From contig USEC01000009.1 in NCBI GenBank assembly GCA_900553595.1, positions 1 to 62,538 of the forward strand: a DNA stretch of 62,538 nucleotides. Direction: 5' to 3'. The translations under genes and the position numbers were made by a program. Below the pieces are notes generated by a model, which saw only the letters and a list, made by a program, of their open reading frames with translations, made no database searches and was not told the origin of the DNA. Positions 17,545 to 24,468 of this stretch are shown in pieces. Position 1 is the first letter of the stretch. Every line of letters begins with the position of its first letter. The stretch is from an uncultured Prevotella sp. GTDB taxonomy: Bacteria; Bacteroidota; Bacteroidia; Bacteroidales; Bacteroidaceae.

Positions 17545-17895
17545 TTATTCCTGTATAAGAATGTTGGCAAGAAGCTTTACCAACGGTCGCTCAATCCATT
17601 TCTTTCTGAAGATTACGAAGAGGAAAAGGATGAAGAAGTAGATTCCGGCTACACAGGCAAAAGCCATAGCCGTGCCTGTCAGCGGAGCCAAAGCGTACGC
17701 AGAGGCAAACGACAGGTAGATAATGGCAAGCAGAAGCAGCAGCATGAGCACGAATGTCATCGTGAGAACGGTGAGCACACGTACCACCTTGTCTATTATG
17801 TCGAGCTTCATGTGTTTCGACTGAAGCCCGACATAATGTTTCACTACTTCAACGAGCTGACCTATTGTCTCTATGTTTCTGTCGTTGGAGAACAT
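17545..17895 (-). CDS. Phage holin family / Holin-X-like membrane protein
   Basis: A 116-residue protein with an amphipathic N-terminal half (TIGQLVEVVKHYVGLQSKH), two closely spaced transmembrane segments (about residues 43-63 and 75-97) and a basic tail. It matches the DUF1469/Holin-X type of small membrane proteins. Despite the name these are usually chromosomal and not part of a lysis cassette; no endolysin or phage structural gene is nearby. It lies between the YtxH gene and the 101-residue protein, all likely on one transcript. Confidence 0.8.
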   Translation of the reverse strand: MFSNDRNIETIGQLVEVVKHYVGLQSKHMKLDIIDKVVRVLTVLTMTFVLMLLLLLAIIYLSFASAYALAPLTGTAMAFACVAGIYFFILFLFVIFRKKWIERPLVKLLANILIQE

Positions 17896-17906
17896 TCCTT
17901 TCTGTG

Positions 17907-18125
17907 TTATGCGTTGTCGTTGTCGGCAGCCTCGGTGATGTCATCCACGAGGTCGTCCATTTCCTTTCTGCTTACACGGAGGTTGTGCTTCTTGCAGAAG
18001 TCACCAACTGCGTCGCCGATTCTTGTTCTTGTCTCGCTTCCCTTTTCCGGTGCGATGAGTACTCCAAGTGCTGCTCCTGCGATTGCGCCACCTAAGAAGG
18101 CGCCGATATAACCTAATGCTTTCAT
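17907..18125 (-). CDS. YtxH domain-containing protein
   Basis: A 72-residue protein with one glycine/alanine-rich transmembrane segment (GAFLGGAIAGAALGVLIAP, residues 8-26) followed by a charged tail, the standard YtxH layout. YtxH genes respond to general stress in Firmicutes; the function is unknown. First gene of the three-gene minus-strand operon, with a TAnnTTTG-type element upstream. Confidence 0.85.
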   Translation of the reverse strand: MKALGYIGAFLGGAIAGAALGVLIAPEKGSETRTRIGDAVGDFCKKHNLRVSRKEMDDLVDDITEAADNDNA

Positions 18126-18164
18126 GTCTCAGTTTTTTTAGTTTTACAAAAATGTTATCGTTGG

Positions 18165-18172
18165 CAAATATA
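18165..18172 (-). promoter_or_regulatory. Probable -7 element of the YtxH operon
   Basis: The minus strand reads TATATTTG (18172-18165), matching TAnnTTTG, about 40 bp upstream of the YtxH start. No matching -33 TTG is seen at 19-21 bp. Confidence 0.5.
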
Positions 18173-18338
18173 GCAAAACTATCCTTCATTCCATCATCGG
18201 CAAAGCCATTTTTTGTTAAAAAACCGCACTTTTCTATATTTAACAAACTTTATGTGCCCGAAAATACCGATATTATGATATATTTTGTAATTTCGCAATG
18301 ATTAAGAAAAACGTATAATTCCTAAATATCAAAAGAAT

Positions 18339-18824
18339 ATGAATAAAAGTGTTGTTTTGTGCGCCGGACTTTGTGTGGCTTTGGCATTCACAAGCTGCAA
18401 ATCGCAGGAAAGCGCCTATAAGAAAGCTTATTTAAAGGCACAGGCAAATTCTGAGCAGCCCACACAGCCTGCCCAGGAAGAGACTCCCGTTGTGGCACCT
18501 ATTGAGACAAAGACCGCCACAGAAACTACTGTCGTTGACAATATGGACAACGTGTCTGTACGCTCTGAGGACTTCACCGTTGTTAGCGGTCCCGGCGTGA
18601 AGAACTTCAGCGTCGTAGTGGGTTCGTTCTCTCTTAAAGCCAACGCCGAGGGATTGCAGCGTACTCTGAACGATGCCGGACGCACGGCACAGATTGTCTA
18701 TAACTCTGCCCGCGGTCTCTATCGTGTGGTTGCTTCCACCTTCGACTCTAAGGCCGATGCTGCTTCTTCTCGCGACCAGCTTCGCGGACAATATCCCGAC
18801 GCATGGCTTCTGTACAAGAAGTAA
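18339..18824 (+). CDS. SPOR domain lipoprotein
   Basis: A 161-residue lipoprotein. The signal peptide ends in a lipobox AFTSC (Cys20), then a flexible Pro/Gln/Thr-rich linker (residues 25-80) and a C-terminal SPOR domain (about 88-160) with NFSVVVGSFSLKANAEGLQ and GLYRVVASTF, the two-repeat pattern that binds glycan strands stripped of stem peptides. SPOR proteins gather at the division septum, so a cell-division or wall-turnover role is likely. It precedes ruvX by 107 bp on the same strand. Confidence 0.87.
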   Translation: MNKSVVLCAGLCVALAFTSCKSQESAYKKAYLKAQANSEQPTQPAQEETPVVAPIETKTATETTVVDNMDNVSVRSEDFTVVSGPGVKNFSVVVGSFSLKANAEGLQRTLNDAGRTAQIVYNSARGLYRVVASTFDSKADAASSRDQLRGQYPDAWLLYKK

Positions 18825-18827
18825 ATG

Positions 18828-18878
18828 CTTGAGTTTTGCATGTCTCAGGCATGCTTTCAGCAAACAGGCAGACGGGCG
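18828..18878. repeat. Copy 1 of a possible dispersed 43-51 bp sequence
   Basis: 18828-18878 and 39729-39771 share a CTTGAG start, 21 of 29 following positions, and GACGGGCG at the end, with one 8-nt gap. Both are intergenic. The similarity could be a degraded repeat or chance; it is noted with low weight. Confidence 0.3.
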
Positions 18879-18931
18879 ATAAGTAGATAGTTCGCTCGTC
18901 AGCCGTAAGCAGACAAACAAAAACAGACCAA

Positions 18932-19345
18932 GTGGCCCGCATCATTTCTATAGATTATGGGAAGAAGCGCACGGGTATAGCTGTCACCGACCCATTACAG
19001 ATTATTCCTAATGGGTTGGCGACAGTTTCTACATGTGAGCTTATGAAGTTCCTGCAGGATTACGTTGCGCGTGAGGAAGTGGAAAGAATCGTGGTAGGGG
19101 AGCCGCGGCAGATGAACGGTCAGCCGAGCGAGAACCTCCAGAGAGTCCGCCAGTTCGTCGCCCAATGGAAGAAGGTCATGCCGTCCATACCCGTGGAATA
19201 CTACGACGAACGCTTCACTTCTGTCCTCGCACACCGTGCCATGCTCGACAGTGGCATAAGTAAAAAGGCAAGGCAGAACAAGGCTCTTGTCGATGAAATA
19301 AGTGCGACAATCATCTTGCAGGACTATCTCAACAGCAGGCGCTGA
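18932..19345 (+). CDS. ruvX: Putative pre-16S rRNA nuclease / Holliday junction resolvase-like (RuvX/YqgF)
   Basis: A 137-residue RNase H-fold protein of the YqgF/RuvX family with IISIDYGKKRTGIAVTD at the N-terminus (first catalytic aspartate, Asp7), VVGEPRQMNGQPSE in the middle and YYDERFTS near residue 90. E. coli YqgF trims the 16S rRNA precursor; a junction-resolving role is also proposed. The start codon is GTG at 18932. The peptide deformylase gene follows on the same strand after 172 bp. Confidence 0.9.
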   Translation: MARIISIDYGKKRTGIAVTDPLQIIPNGLATVSTCELMKFLQDYVAREEVERIVVGEPRQMNGQPSENLQRVRQFVAQWKKVMPSIPVEYYDERFTSVLAHRAMLDSGISKKARQNKALVDEISATIILQDYLNSRR

Positions 19346-19458
19346 GGAGAGGACGAGAAAACAGAGTTAAGAATATTGGAGTGGAGAAGTCAAGAATATC
19401 GGATTTGAGCAGTTAAGCAAATGCTTTGCTCTGTAAGGGAATACATAAGAAATACAGA

Positions 19459-19486
19459 TAATTCCTAATTCGTAACTCGCAATCCT
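19459..19486 (+). repeat. Heptamer tandem array H1 upstream of def
   Basis: Successive 7-bp units TAATTCC, TAATTCG, TAACTCG and CAATCCT, with a fading fifth to 19493. It ends about 25 bp before the def start codon. The same heptamer type occurs before the next two genes. Confidence 0.8.
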
Positions 19487-19517
19487 CTTTCCATAAACAA
19501 AACAAAGAAAAATAATA

Positions 19518-20078
19518 ATGATTTTACCAATTTATATTTATGGCAACCCCGTGTTGCGCAAAGAGGCAGAGGACATAGACTCTGACTACCCCGAATTGCA
19601 GACTCTTATCGACAACATGTTCGAGACCCTTGCGGCAAGCGAAGGCATTGGGTTGGCTGCACCGCAGATAGGTCTTGACATACGCCTCGTAATCATAGAT
19701 CTTGACGTGTTGAGTGATGACATGCCTGAATACAAAGGTTTCAAGAAAGTGTTCATCAACCCTTACATCCTTGAGTACGATGACAAGTCGGAGAAGAAGA
19801 GTATGGAGGAGGGTTGTCTCTCACTTCCAGGTATCCACGAGAGCGTGAAGCGTCCCACACGCATACATGTGCGCTATCAGGATGCCGACTTTGTGGAGCA
19901 TGACGAGTGGGTGGAAGGCTACCTTGCACGCGTTATGCAGCATGAGTTCGACCACCTCGATGGCAAGATGTTCATCGATCGTATCTCACCCATGCGGCGC
20001 CAGCTCGTGCGTGGTAAACTAAAAGAACTCCTGCTCGGTCGCGTGCGTTGCTCGTACAGGGTAAAAGTAAAAAGGTAA
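19518..20078 (+). CDS. def: Peptide deformylase
   Basis: Metalloenzyme of 186 residues that removes the formyl group from the N-terminal methionine of new proteins. All three signature motifs are present: GIGLAAPQIG (residues 44-53), EGCLSLPG with the metal-binding cysteine (Cys100), and QHEFDHLDG with the two metal-binding histidines and catalytic glutamate (His142, Glu143, His146). It is longer at the C-terminus than the E. coli enzyme, as usual in Bacteroidetes. A heptamer repeat array lies in its leader. It may be co-transcribed with ruvX. Confidence 0.96.
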   Translation: MILPIYIYGNPVLRKEAEDIDSDYPELQTLIDNMFETLAASEGIGLAAPQIGLDIRLVIIDLDVLSDDMPEYKGFKKVFINPYILEYDDKSEKKSMEEGCLSLPGIHESVKRPTRIHVRYQDADFVEHDEWVEGYLARVMQHEFDHLDGKMFIDRISPMRRQLVRGKLKELLLGRVRCSYRVKVKR

Positions 20079-20090
20079 AAGAGGAAAAGG

Positions 20091-20180
20091 GGAGGAATGG
20101 CTCTTGAATTTATAATTCATGGTTGTTGCCGTGATAAGCGGCAGGATTGAATGCATAACCGGTTCAGTCGCCATTCCTCC
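20091..20180. other. Structured intergenic element, possible small RNA or terminator
   Basis: GGAGGAATGGC (20091-20101) pairs with GCCATTCCTCC (20170-20180). Inside it TGCCG-tgataag-CGGCA (20127-20143) forms a second perfect stem. The nested fold covers most of the gap between def and the TPR gene. No T run follows directly, so a structured RNA or a cis-regulatory fold is possible. Confidence 0.4.
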
Positions 20181-20240
20181 TCTGTAACTCAAAAATGTTC
20201 TTTGTTGTTATGTCTTAAGAAAAAAAGACGGAGTTGATTG

Positions 20241-20289
20241 TAATTCGTAATTTCTAACTCCCAACTCGTAATTCGTAACTCCTATTCCC
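20241..20289 (+). repeat. Heptamer tandem array H2 upstream of the TPR gene
   Basis: Seven consecutive 7-bp units: TAATTCG, TAATTTC, TAACTCC, CAACTCG, TAATTCG, TAACTCC, TATTCCC, ending 16 bp before the ATG at 20306. It is the longest and most regular of the three arrays. Confidence 0.85.
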
Positions 20290-20305
20290 ACTGTCCATTT
20301 TCTGC

Positions 20306-22279
20306 ATGAAGCACACTATAATCCTCGCCCTTCTCACTTTTCTCCCGTGGCTCGGGGTAAAGGCGCAGTTCAATACCAGCCGGCTCATTATATCCGGCAG
20401 GAGTGCGCTCTATTATGAGGATTATGTTCTTTCCATACAATACTTCAACCAAGCCATTACGGCAAAACCGCATCTCTATGAACCGTGGTTTTACCGTGGA
20501 TTGGCAAAGTTCTACCTTGACGATTTCGAAGGAGCCGAGGATGATGTCACACACGCCATAGAACTCAACCCTTACATCTCTAATATGTACGAGTTGAGAG
20601 GACTTGCACGCATACGCACGAAGAATTTTACCGGAGCAATCAGCGATTACGACCACTCGCTTGCCATTAATCCGCATAACCAGAGTGCATGGTACAACCG
20701 TGCTTTATGTCGCGTGGAAACAAAGGATTACGATAGGGCACAGCTCGATCTTGACACCATTACTACCAAGTGGAAGAAATTTGCCGGAGCATATTCCATG
20801 AAAGCCGAAGTCTTCCTTATGCAAAAAGACACCACTGCAGCCGTCGAATGGCTCGACCGTAGTATCGACATCGATCCCTACGATGCCGCTACCTGGACAG
20901 CTAAAGCAATGATAAGTCTTGCACGTTCTAAGTGGAAGGATGCCGACGAGGCTCTCAGCAAATCCCTACACCTCAAGCCGAAGAACGTGAATAACTATGT
21001 GAACCGGGCTCTTGCACGCTATAACACCAACAACCTGCGTGGAGCTATGGCCGATTACGATATGGCAATCGACCTCGATCCTGATAATTTCCTCGCACAC
21101 TACAACCGTGGACTTCTGCGTATGCAGTTGGGCGATGACAACCGTGCTATCATCGACTTCGATTATGTCATACGCATGGAGCCGCATAACGTGCTCGCCA
21201 TCTTCAACCGCGCGTTGCTGCTCGACCGTACCGGCAACCTGCGTGCAGCCATACGCGACTACTCCGATGTCATAGCCCAGTTCCCTAACTTCTGGACTGG
21301 ACTCTCGCGCCGTGCCGCCTGTTATCGTCGCCTCGGAATGACAGCAAAAGCCGAAGCCGATGAATTCCGCATCATGAAGGCACAGATGGACAAACATCTC
21401 GGCATACAGCCGCGATGGAGCAATAACAAACGCCGCGCAATGAGAAAACGCAGCGAGATAGACCCCGATAAGTATAACCGAATGGTGGTGGCAGACGAAA
21501 ACTCCACCGAGCACGAATACAAGAACGCCTACCGTGGACGTGTGCAGGATCGCAAGACCGCTGCCGGACCCATGCCCATGTACCACCTGTCGCTCATGCA
21601 CTACGACAATGGCGTGACATCTTATCAAGCGTTCTCTGCACAGCTTGAACGCTTTAACATGAATCATAAGGCGGCACAACTCTTCGTGAACTGCAACCCC
21701 CGCCGCCTTGATGCAAACACCTCACAGCACTACCTCGCACGCGTTGATTCGCTCACAACACTTATCGATGCCTGCCGCGACATGCATCGCATGCTTGCAC
21801 TCCTGCTACAGCGTGCCGTGGCAGAAAGCGTTACACAGAACTACGATGCTGCCCTTGCCGACCTCGACATCTGTCATTCGCTCGACTCCACCTCGGTGCT
21901 TGTACTATGGCAGCGCGCCTACTGTCAGACCATGATGAACGACTTCGACGCTTCACATGGCAAGACCACCGCACTCAAGCAGGTAATGGTTGTGGGTGAC
22001 CTCACACAAGCCCTCAAACTCGACCCGCAAAACCAATACCTCTACTATAACCGTGCCAACGCGCACATGGCTACCGCCGACTATCGTTCCGCCATAGCCG
22101 ACTACACACATGCCATCGCCATCGACCAACGTCTTGCCGAAGCCTACTTCAACCGTGGACTCGCGTACATACACCTCGGACAGCGGCAGGAAGGCATAGC
22201 CGACCTGAGCAAAGCCGGAGAACTCGGACTATACAGAGCGTACAGCGTGATAAAGCAAGAGAAAGAGGTTAAAAAATAA
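20306..22279 (+). CDS. Secreted tetratricopeptide-repeat protein
   Basis: A 657-residue protein with a signal peptide (about residues 1-20, ending WLGVKAQ) followed by many TPR units across residues 27-350 and again 490-650. Typical unit remnants are AWYNRALCRVE, FLAHYNRGLLRMQLGDD and LYYNRANAHMATADY. Between them lies a basic, non-TPR stretch (about 350-480). TPR arrays bind other proteins; in Bacteroidetes such exported proteins often sit in envelope complexes. The partner is unknown. The leader holds the heptamer array H2 directly before the start. Confidence 0.85.
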   Translation: MKHTIILALLTFLPWLGVKAQFNTSRLIISGRSALYYEDYVLSIQYFNQAITAKPHLYEPWFYRGLAKFYLDDFEGAEDDVTHAIELNPYISNMYELRGLARIRTKNFTGAISDYDHSLAINPHNQSAWYNRALCRVETKDYDRAQLDLDTITTKWKKFAGAYSMKAEVFLMQKDTTAAVEWLDRSIDIDPYDAATWTAKAMISLARSKWKDADEALSKSLHLKPKNVNNYVNRALARYNTNNLRGAMADYDMAIDLDPDNFLAHYNRGLLRMQLGDDNRAIIDFDYVIRMEPHNVLAIFNRALLLDRTGNLRAAIRDYSDVIAQFPNFWTGLSRRAACYRRLGMTAKAEADEFRIMKAQMDKHLGIQPRWSNNKRRAMRKRSEIDPDKYNRMVVADENSTEHEYKNAYRGRVQDRKTAAGPMPMYHLSLMHYDNGVTSYQAFSAQLERFNMNHKAAQLFVNCNPRRLDANTSQHYLARVDSLTTLIDACRDMHRMLALLLQRAVAESVTQNYDAALADLDICHSLDSTSVLVLWQRAYCQTMMNDFDASHGKTTALKQVMVVGDLTQALKLDPQNQYLYYNRANAHMATADYRSAIADYTHAIAIDQRLAEAYFNRGLAYIHLGQRQEGIADLSKAGELGLYRAYSVIKQEKEVKK

Positions 22280-22321
22280 AAAGGCTGTTCGCCTTATAAA
22301 TCATTAAGCGGCGTAGCCGAC

Positions 22322-22356
22322 CAATTCGTAAATCCTAATTCTTAACTCTTAATTCA
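22322..22356 (+). repeat. Heptamer tandem array H3 upstream of the GHL10 gene
   Basis: Five consecutive 7-bp units: CAATTCG, TAAATCC, TAATTCT, TAACTCT, TAATTCA. The array ends 2 bp before the ATG at 22359 and so occupies the ribosome-binding region. Confidence 0.8.
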
Positions 22357-22358
22357 AA

Positions 22359-23870
22359 ATGACCCGAACCATCATCGCCCTCCTCTGCCTGATATTCAGC
22401 ATGGCAGCATGGGCAGAACCCGCGACAAAAGCGGCAGCAGCAACACCCAAACGAGAATTTCGCGGCGCATGGATACAATGCGTCAATGGGCAGTTTCAAG
22501 GACTCTCTACGAGAGCCATGCAACAGAACCTCACACATCAGCTTGACGAACTTCAGAAGGACGGCGTGAATGCCATCATCTTTCAGGTGCGTGCCGAGTG
22601 CGACGCCCTCTACGACAGTCCCTACGAACCGTGGAGTCGCTTCCTTACTGGCACACAGGGCAAAGCACCAAACCCACGCTGGGACCCTCTGGCATGGATG
22701 ACGGAACAGTGCCACAAAAGAGGTATGGAAATACACGCATGGCTCAATCCGTATCGGGCAAAGACAAAAGGCACAAAAGACCTTGCACCTACACACATCG
22801 CCATAAAGCACCCTGAACGTGTGTTCACATACGACGGACTCTTCATTCTCAACCCTGGCATACCTGCCAACCGTGACTACATCTGCGACATTGTCAGCGA
22901 CATCGTCAGCCGCTACGACATCGACGGAATACACATCGACGACTACTTCTACCCATACCCCACGGCTGGGTGTACCATCCCCGACGAACGCCAGTTCAGA
23001 CAGTACAGCAACGGAATACGCGATATTGCCGATTGGCGGCGTGACAACGTGAACGTGTTTATGAAGCAGCTTTCCGAGCGCATACACAGTGTGAAGCCGT
23101 GGGTGAAGTTCGGCGTTTCACCTTTCGGCATCTACCGTAACCGCCGCTCGGCATCCATAGGCAGCGACACCAACGGCACACAGAACTACGACGACCTTTA
23201 TGCCGATGTGCTCCTGTGGGTGAACAACGGATGGGTGGACTACTGCGTGCCGCAGATTTACTGGCAGATAGGACATAAGGCTGCCGACTACGCCACGCTC
23301 ATACGATGGTGGAACCAGTACGCTGCCGCACGCCCCCTCTACATCGGCGAGGATGTTGAGCGTACCGTAAAATATCCCGACCCTTCAAATCCTGCTGCAA
23401 ATCAGATGGCTGCCAAGCGCACCCTTCACAATCAGATGCGCAATGTGAGTGGCACTGTCCTTTGGTACTCCAAAGCCGTTGTTGATGATATAGGCAAGTA
23501 CGGTACGATGTTGCGCACGCATTATTGGAAATATCCTGCCTTGCAGCCGCGCATGCCATTCATCGACGACAAGGCACCAGGCAAGCCCAAAGCACTCAAA
23601 CCCGTCTGGACTCCCGACGGACTTCACCTCTTCTGGACAGCCCCGAAAGGTCGCAAATGGAATGATGAGGCACGCAAATATGTCGTCTATCGTTTCGCGC
23701 CGCACGAGAAACCTGACACCAGTGACCCGTCGCACATTGTCACCATCACCGACCGTACTTTCATCTATCTTCCGTACACCGACGGTACCACACGCTACAC
23801 TTACCTCGTCACCGCACTCGACCGTATGAGCAACGAAAGCAAGGCAGCGAAGAAGAAAGTGAAACTTTAA
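22359..23870 (+). CDS. Glycoside hydrolase family 10-like (GHL10, DUF187) protein
   Basis: A 503-residue exported protein: signal peptide to about residue 19 (AAWA), then a GHL10 TIM-barrel region (residues 31-340) with EFRGAWIQCVNG, DGVNAIIFQVRAECDALY, EIHAWLNPYRA and YDIDGIHIDDYFYPYP, followed by a fibronectin-like C-terminal part (about 400-500) with YVVYRFAP and RYTYLVTALDR. The DIDGIHIDDY acidic pair is the likely catalytic region. Family members act on glycans, possibly on peptidoglycan-linked or deacetylated polysaccharide; the substrate here is unknown. The start directly follows the heptamer array. Confidence 0.83.
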   Translation: MTRTIIALLCLIFSMAAWAEPATKAAAATPKREFRGAWIQCVNGQFQGLSTRAMQQNLTHQLDELQKDGVNAIIFQVRAECDALYDSPYEPWSRFLTGTQGKAPNPRWDPLAWMTEQCHKRGMEIHAWLNPYRAKTKGTKDLAPTHIAIKHPERVFTYDGLFILNPGIPANRDYICDIVSDIVSRYDIDGIHIDDYFYPYPTAGCTIPDERQFRQYSNGIRDIADWRRDNVNVFMKQLSERIHSVKPWVKFGVSPFGIYRNRRSASIGSDTNGTQNYDDLYADVLLWVNNGWVDYCVPQIYWQIGHKAADYATLIRWWNQYAAARPLYIGEDVERTVKYPDPSNPAANQMAAKRTLHNQMRNVSGTVLWYSKAVVDDIGKYGTMLRTHYWKYPALQPRMPFIDDKAPGKPKALKPVWTPDGLHLFWTAPKGRKWNDEARKYVVYRFAPHEKPDTSDPSHIVTITDRTFIYLPYTDGTTRYTYLVTALDRMSNESKAAKKKVKL

Positions 23871-23885
23871 AAAGTAAAAGAGTAA

Positions 23886-23966
23886 AAACAAGGCTTCTTT
23901 ACACCGCAAACAAGGCTTGCTTGTGAAGCAAAGAAGCCCTGTTTGCGGTGTAAAGAAGCCTTGTTT
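23886..23966. repeat. Tetrad array B: four 15-bp near-palindromes at 22-bp period
   Basis: Units begin at 23886, 23908, 23930 and 23952. Unit 4 is the exact reverse complement of unit 1. Spacer 1 (ACACCGC) is the exact reverse complement of spacer 3 (GCGGTGT), so 23886-23922 can pair with 23930-23966 as a 37-bp stem with three mismatches around the 7-nt loop GTGAAGC. It starts 15 bp after the GHL10 stop. Confidence 0.92.
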
Positions 23967-23979
23967 GTAAATGTATGAA

Positions 23980-24344
23980 ATTCAACAATTTACAAGATGT
24001 AATATTGTTTTTAACAGCAAATGCCAACTTTTGGAGTCCTTTCTTATATATGTTGGTAAGGATTGGCGAGTAACGGATTTCTTCGCCTGATTTAATTGAT
24101 TTGATTTTACGGAATTCTTCTTCAGGAACAATATCCTTGAACGTAGGACCATCTGAATTATAGTATGCCTAATGTCGCTTGTCAGTAAAAGGGACATGGC
24201 ATAAGAAGAATAAGTCATCGTAGAAGAGTCGCCATCTTTATTGACAATGTATTTTGTGCTGATAGAATACTGCTTGAAAGGACATAATTCGTTATACCCG
24301 ATGTCTGCCTCTGACTTTATTTCCTTTTCGACTGTCGTATCTGG
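23980..24344 (-). pseudogene. Frameshifted remnant of an unidentified gene
   Basis: On the minus strand one frame reads protein-like from 24344 (TVEKEIKSEADIGYNEL, then STKYIVNKDGDSST) to about 24175. The frame shifts there and continues as YNSDGPTFKDIVPEEEFRK and YSPILTNIYKKGLQKLA to about 24000. A stop codon sits just before 24344 and the end runs into repeat array B. The segment is visibly more AT-rich than its neighbours, which suggests an acquired and decaying gene. I do not recognise the family. This explains most of the 598-bp gap between the GHL10 gene and valS. Confidence 0.5.
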
Positions 24345-24384
24345 TTAGGCGACAAGTAGGTCTTGAATGATGCGTATAAAAAAC

Positions 24385-24435
24385 GGGTTCAAATAATATT
24401 GAATTATGGAAAACATAACAATATTATTTGAACCC
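24385..24435. repeat. Perfect 17-bp inverted repeat with 17-nt loop
   Basis: GGGTTCAAATAATATTG (24385-24401) is matched exactly by its reverse complement at 24419-24435. It stands 33 bp beyond the valS stop codon on the minus strand, so it may be the valS terminator or the edge of a small mobile element. Confidence 0.75.
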
Positions 24436-24468
24436 ATTTGAGTGTTATTTCAAAAAAGTCGGACTTTT

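Noticed and set aside
17545..17895. Prophage lysis module suggested by the holin-like gene
   Set aside because: There is no endolysin, integrase or structural phage gene nearby; holin-X-like proteins with YtxH neighbours are ordinary chromosomal genes.
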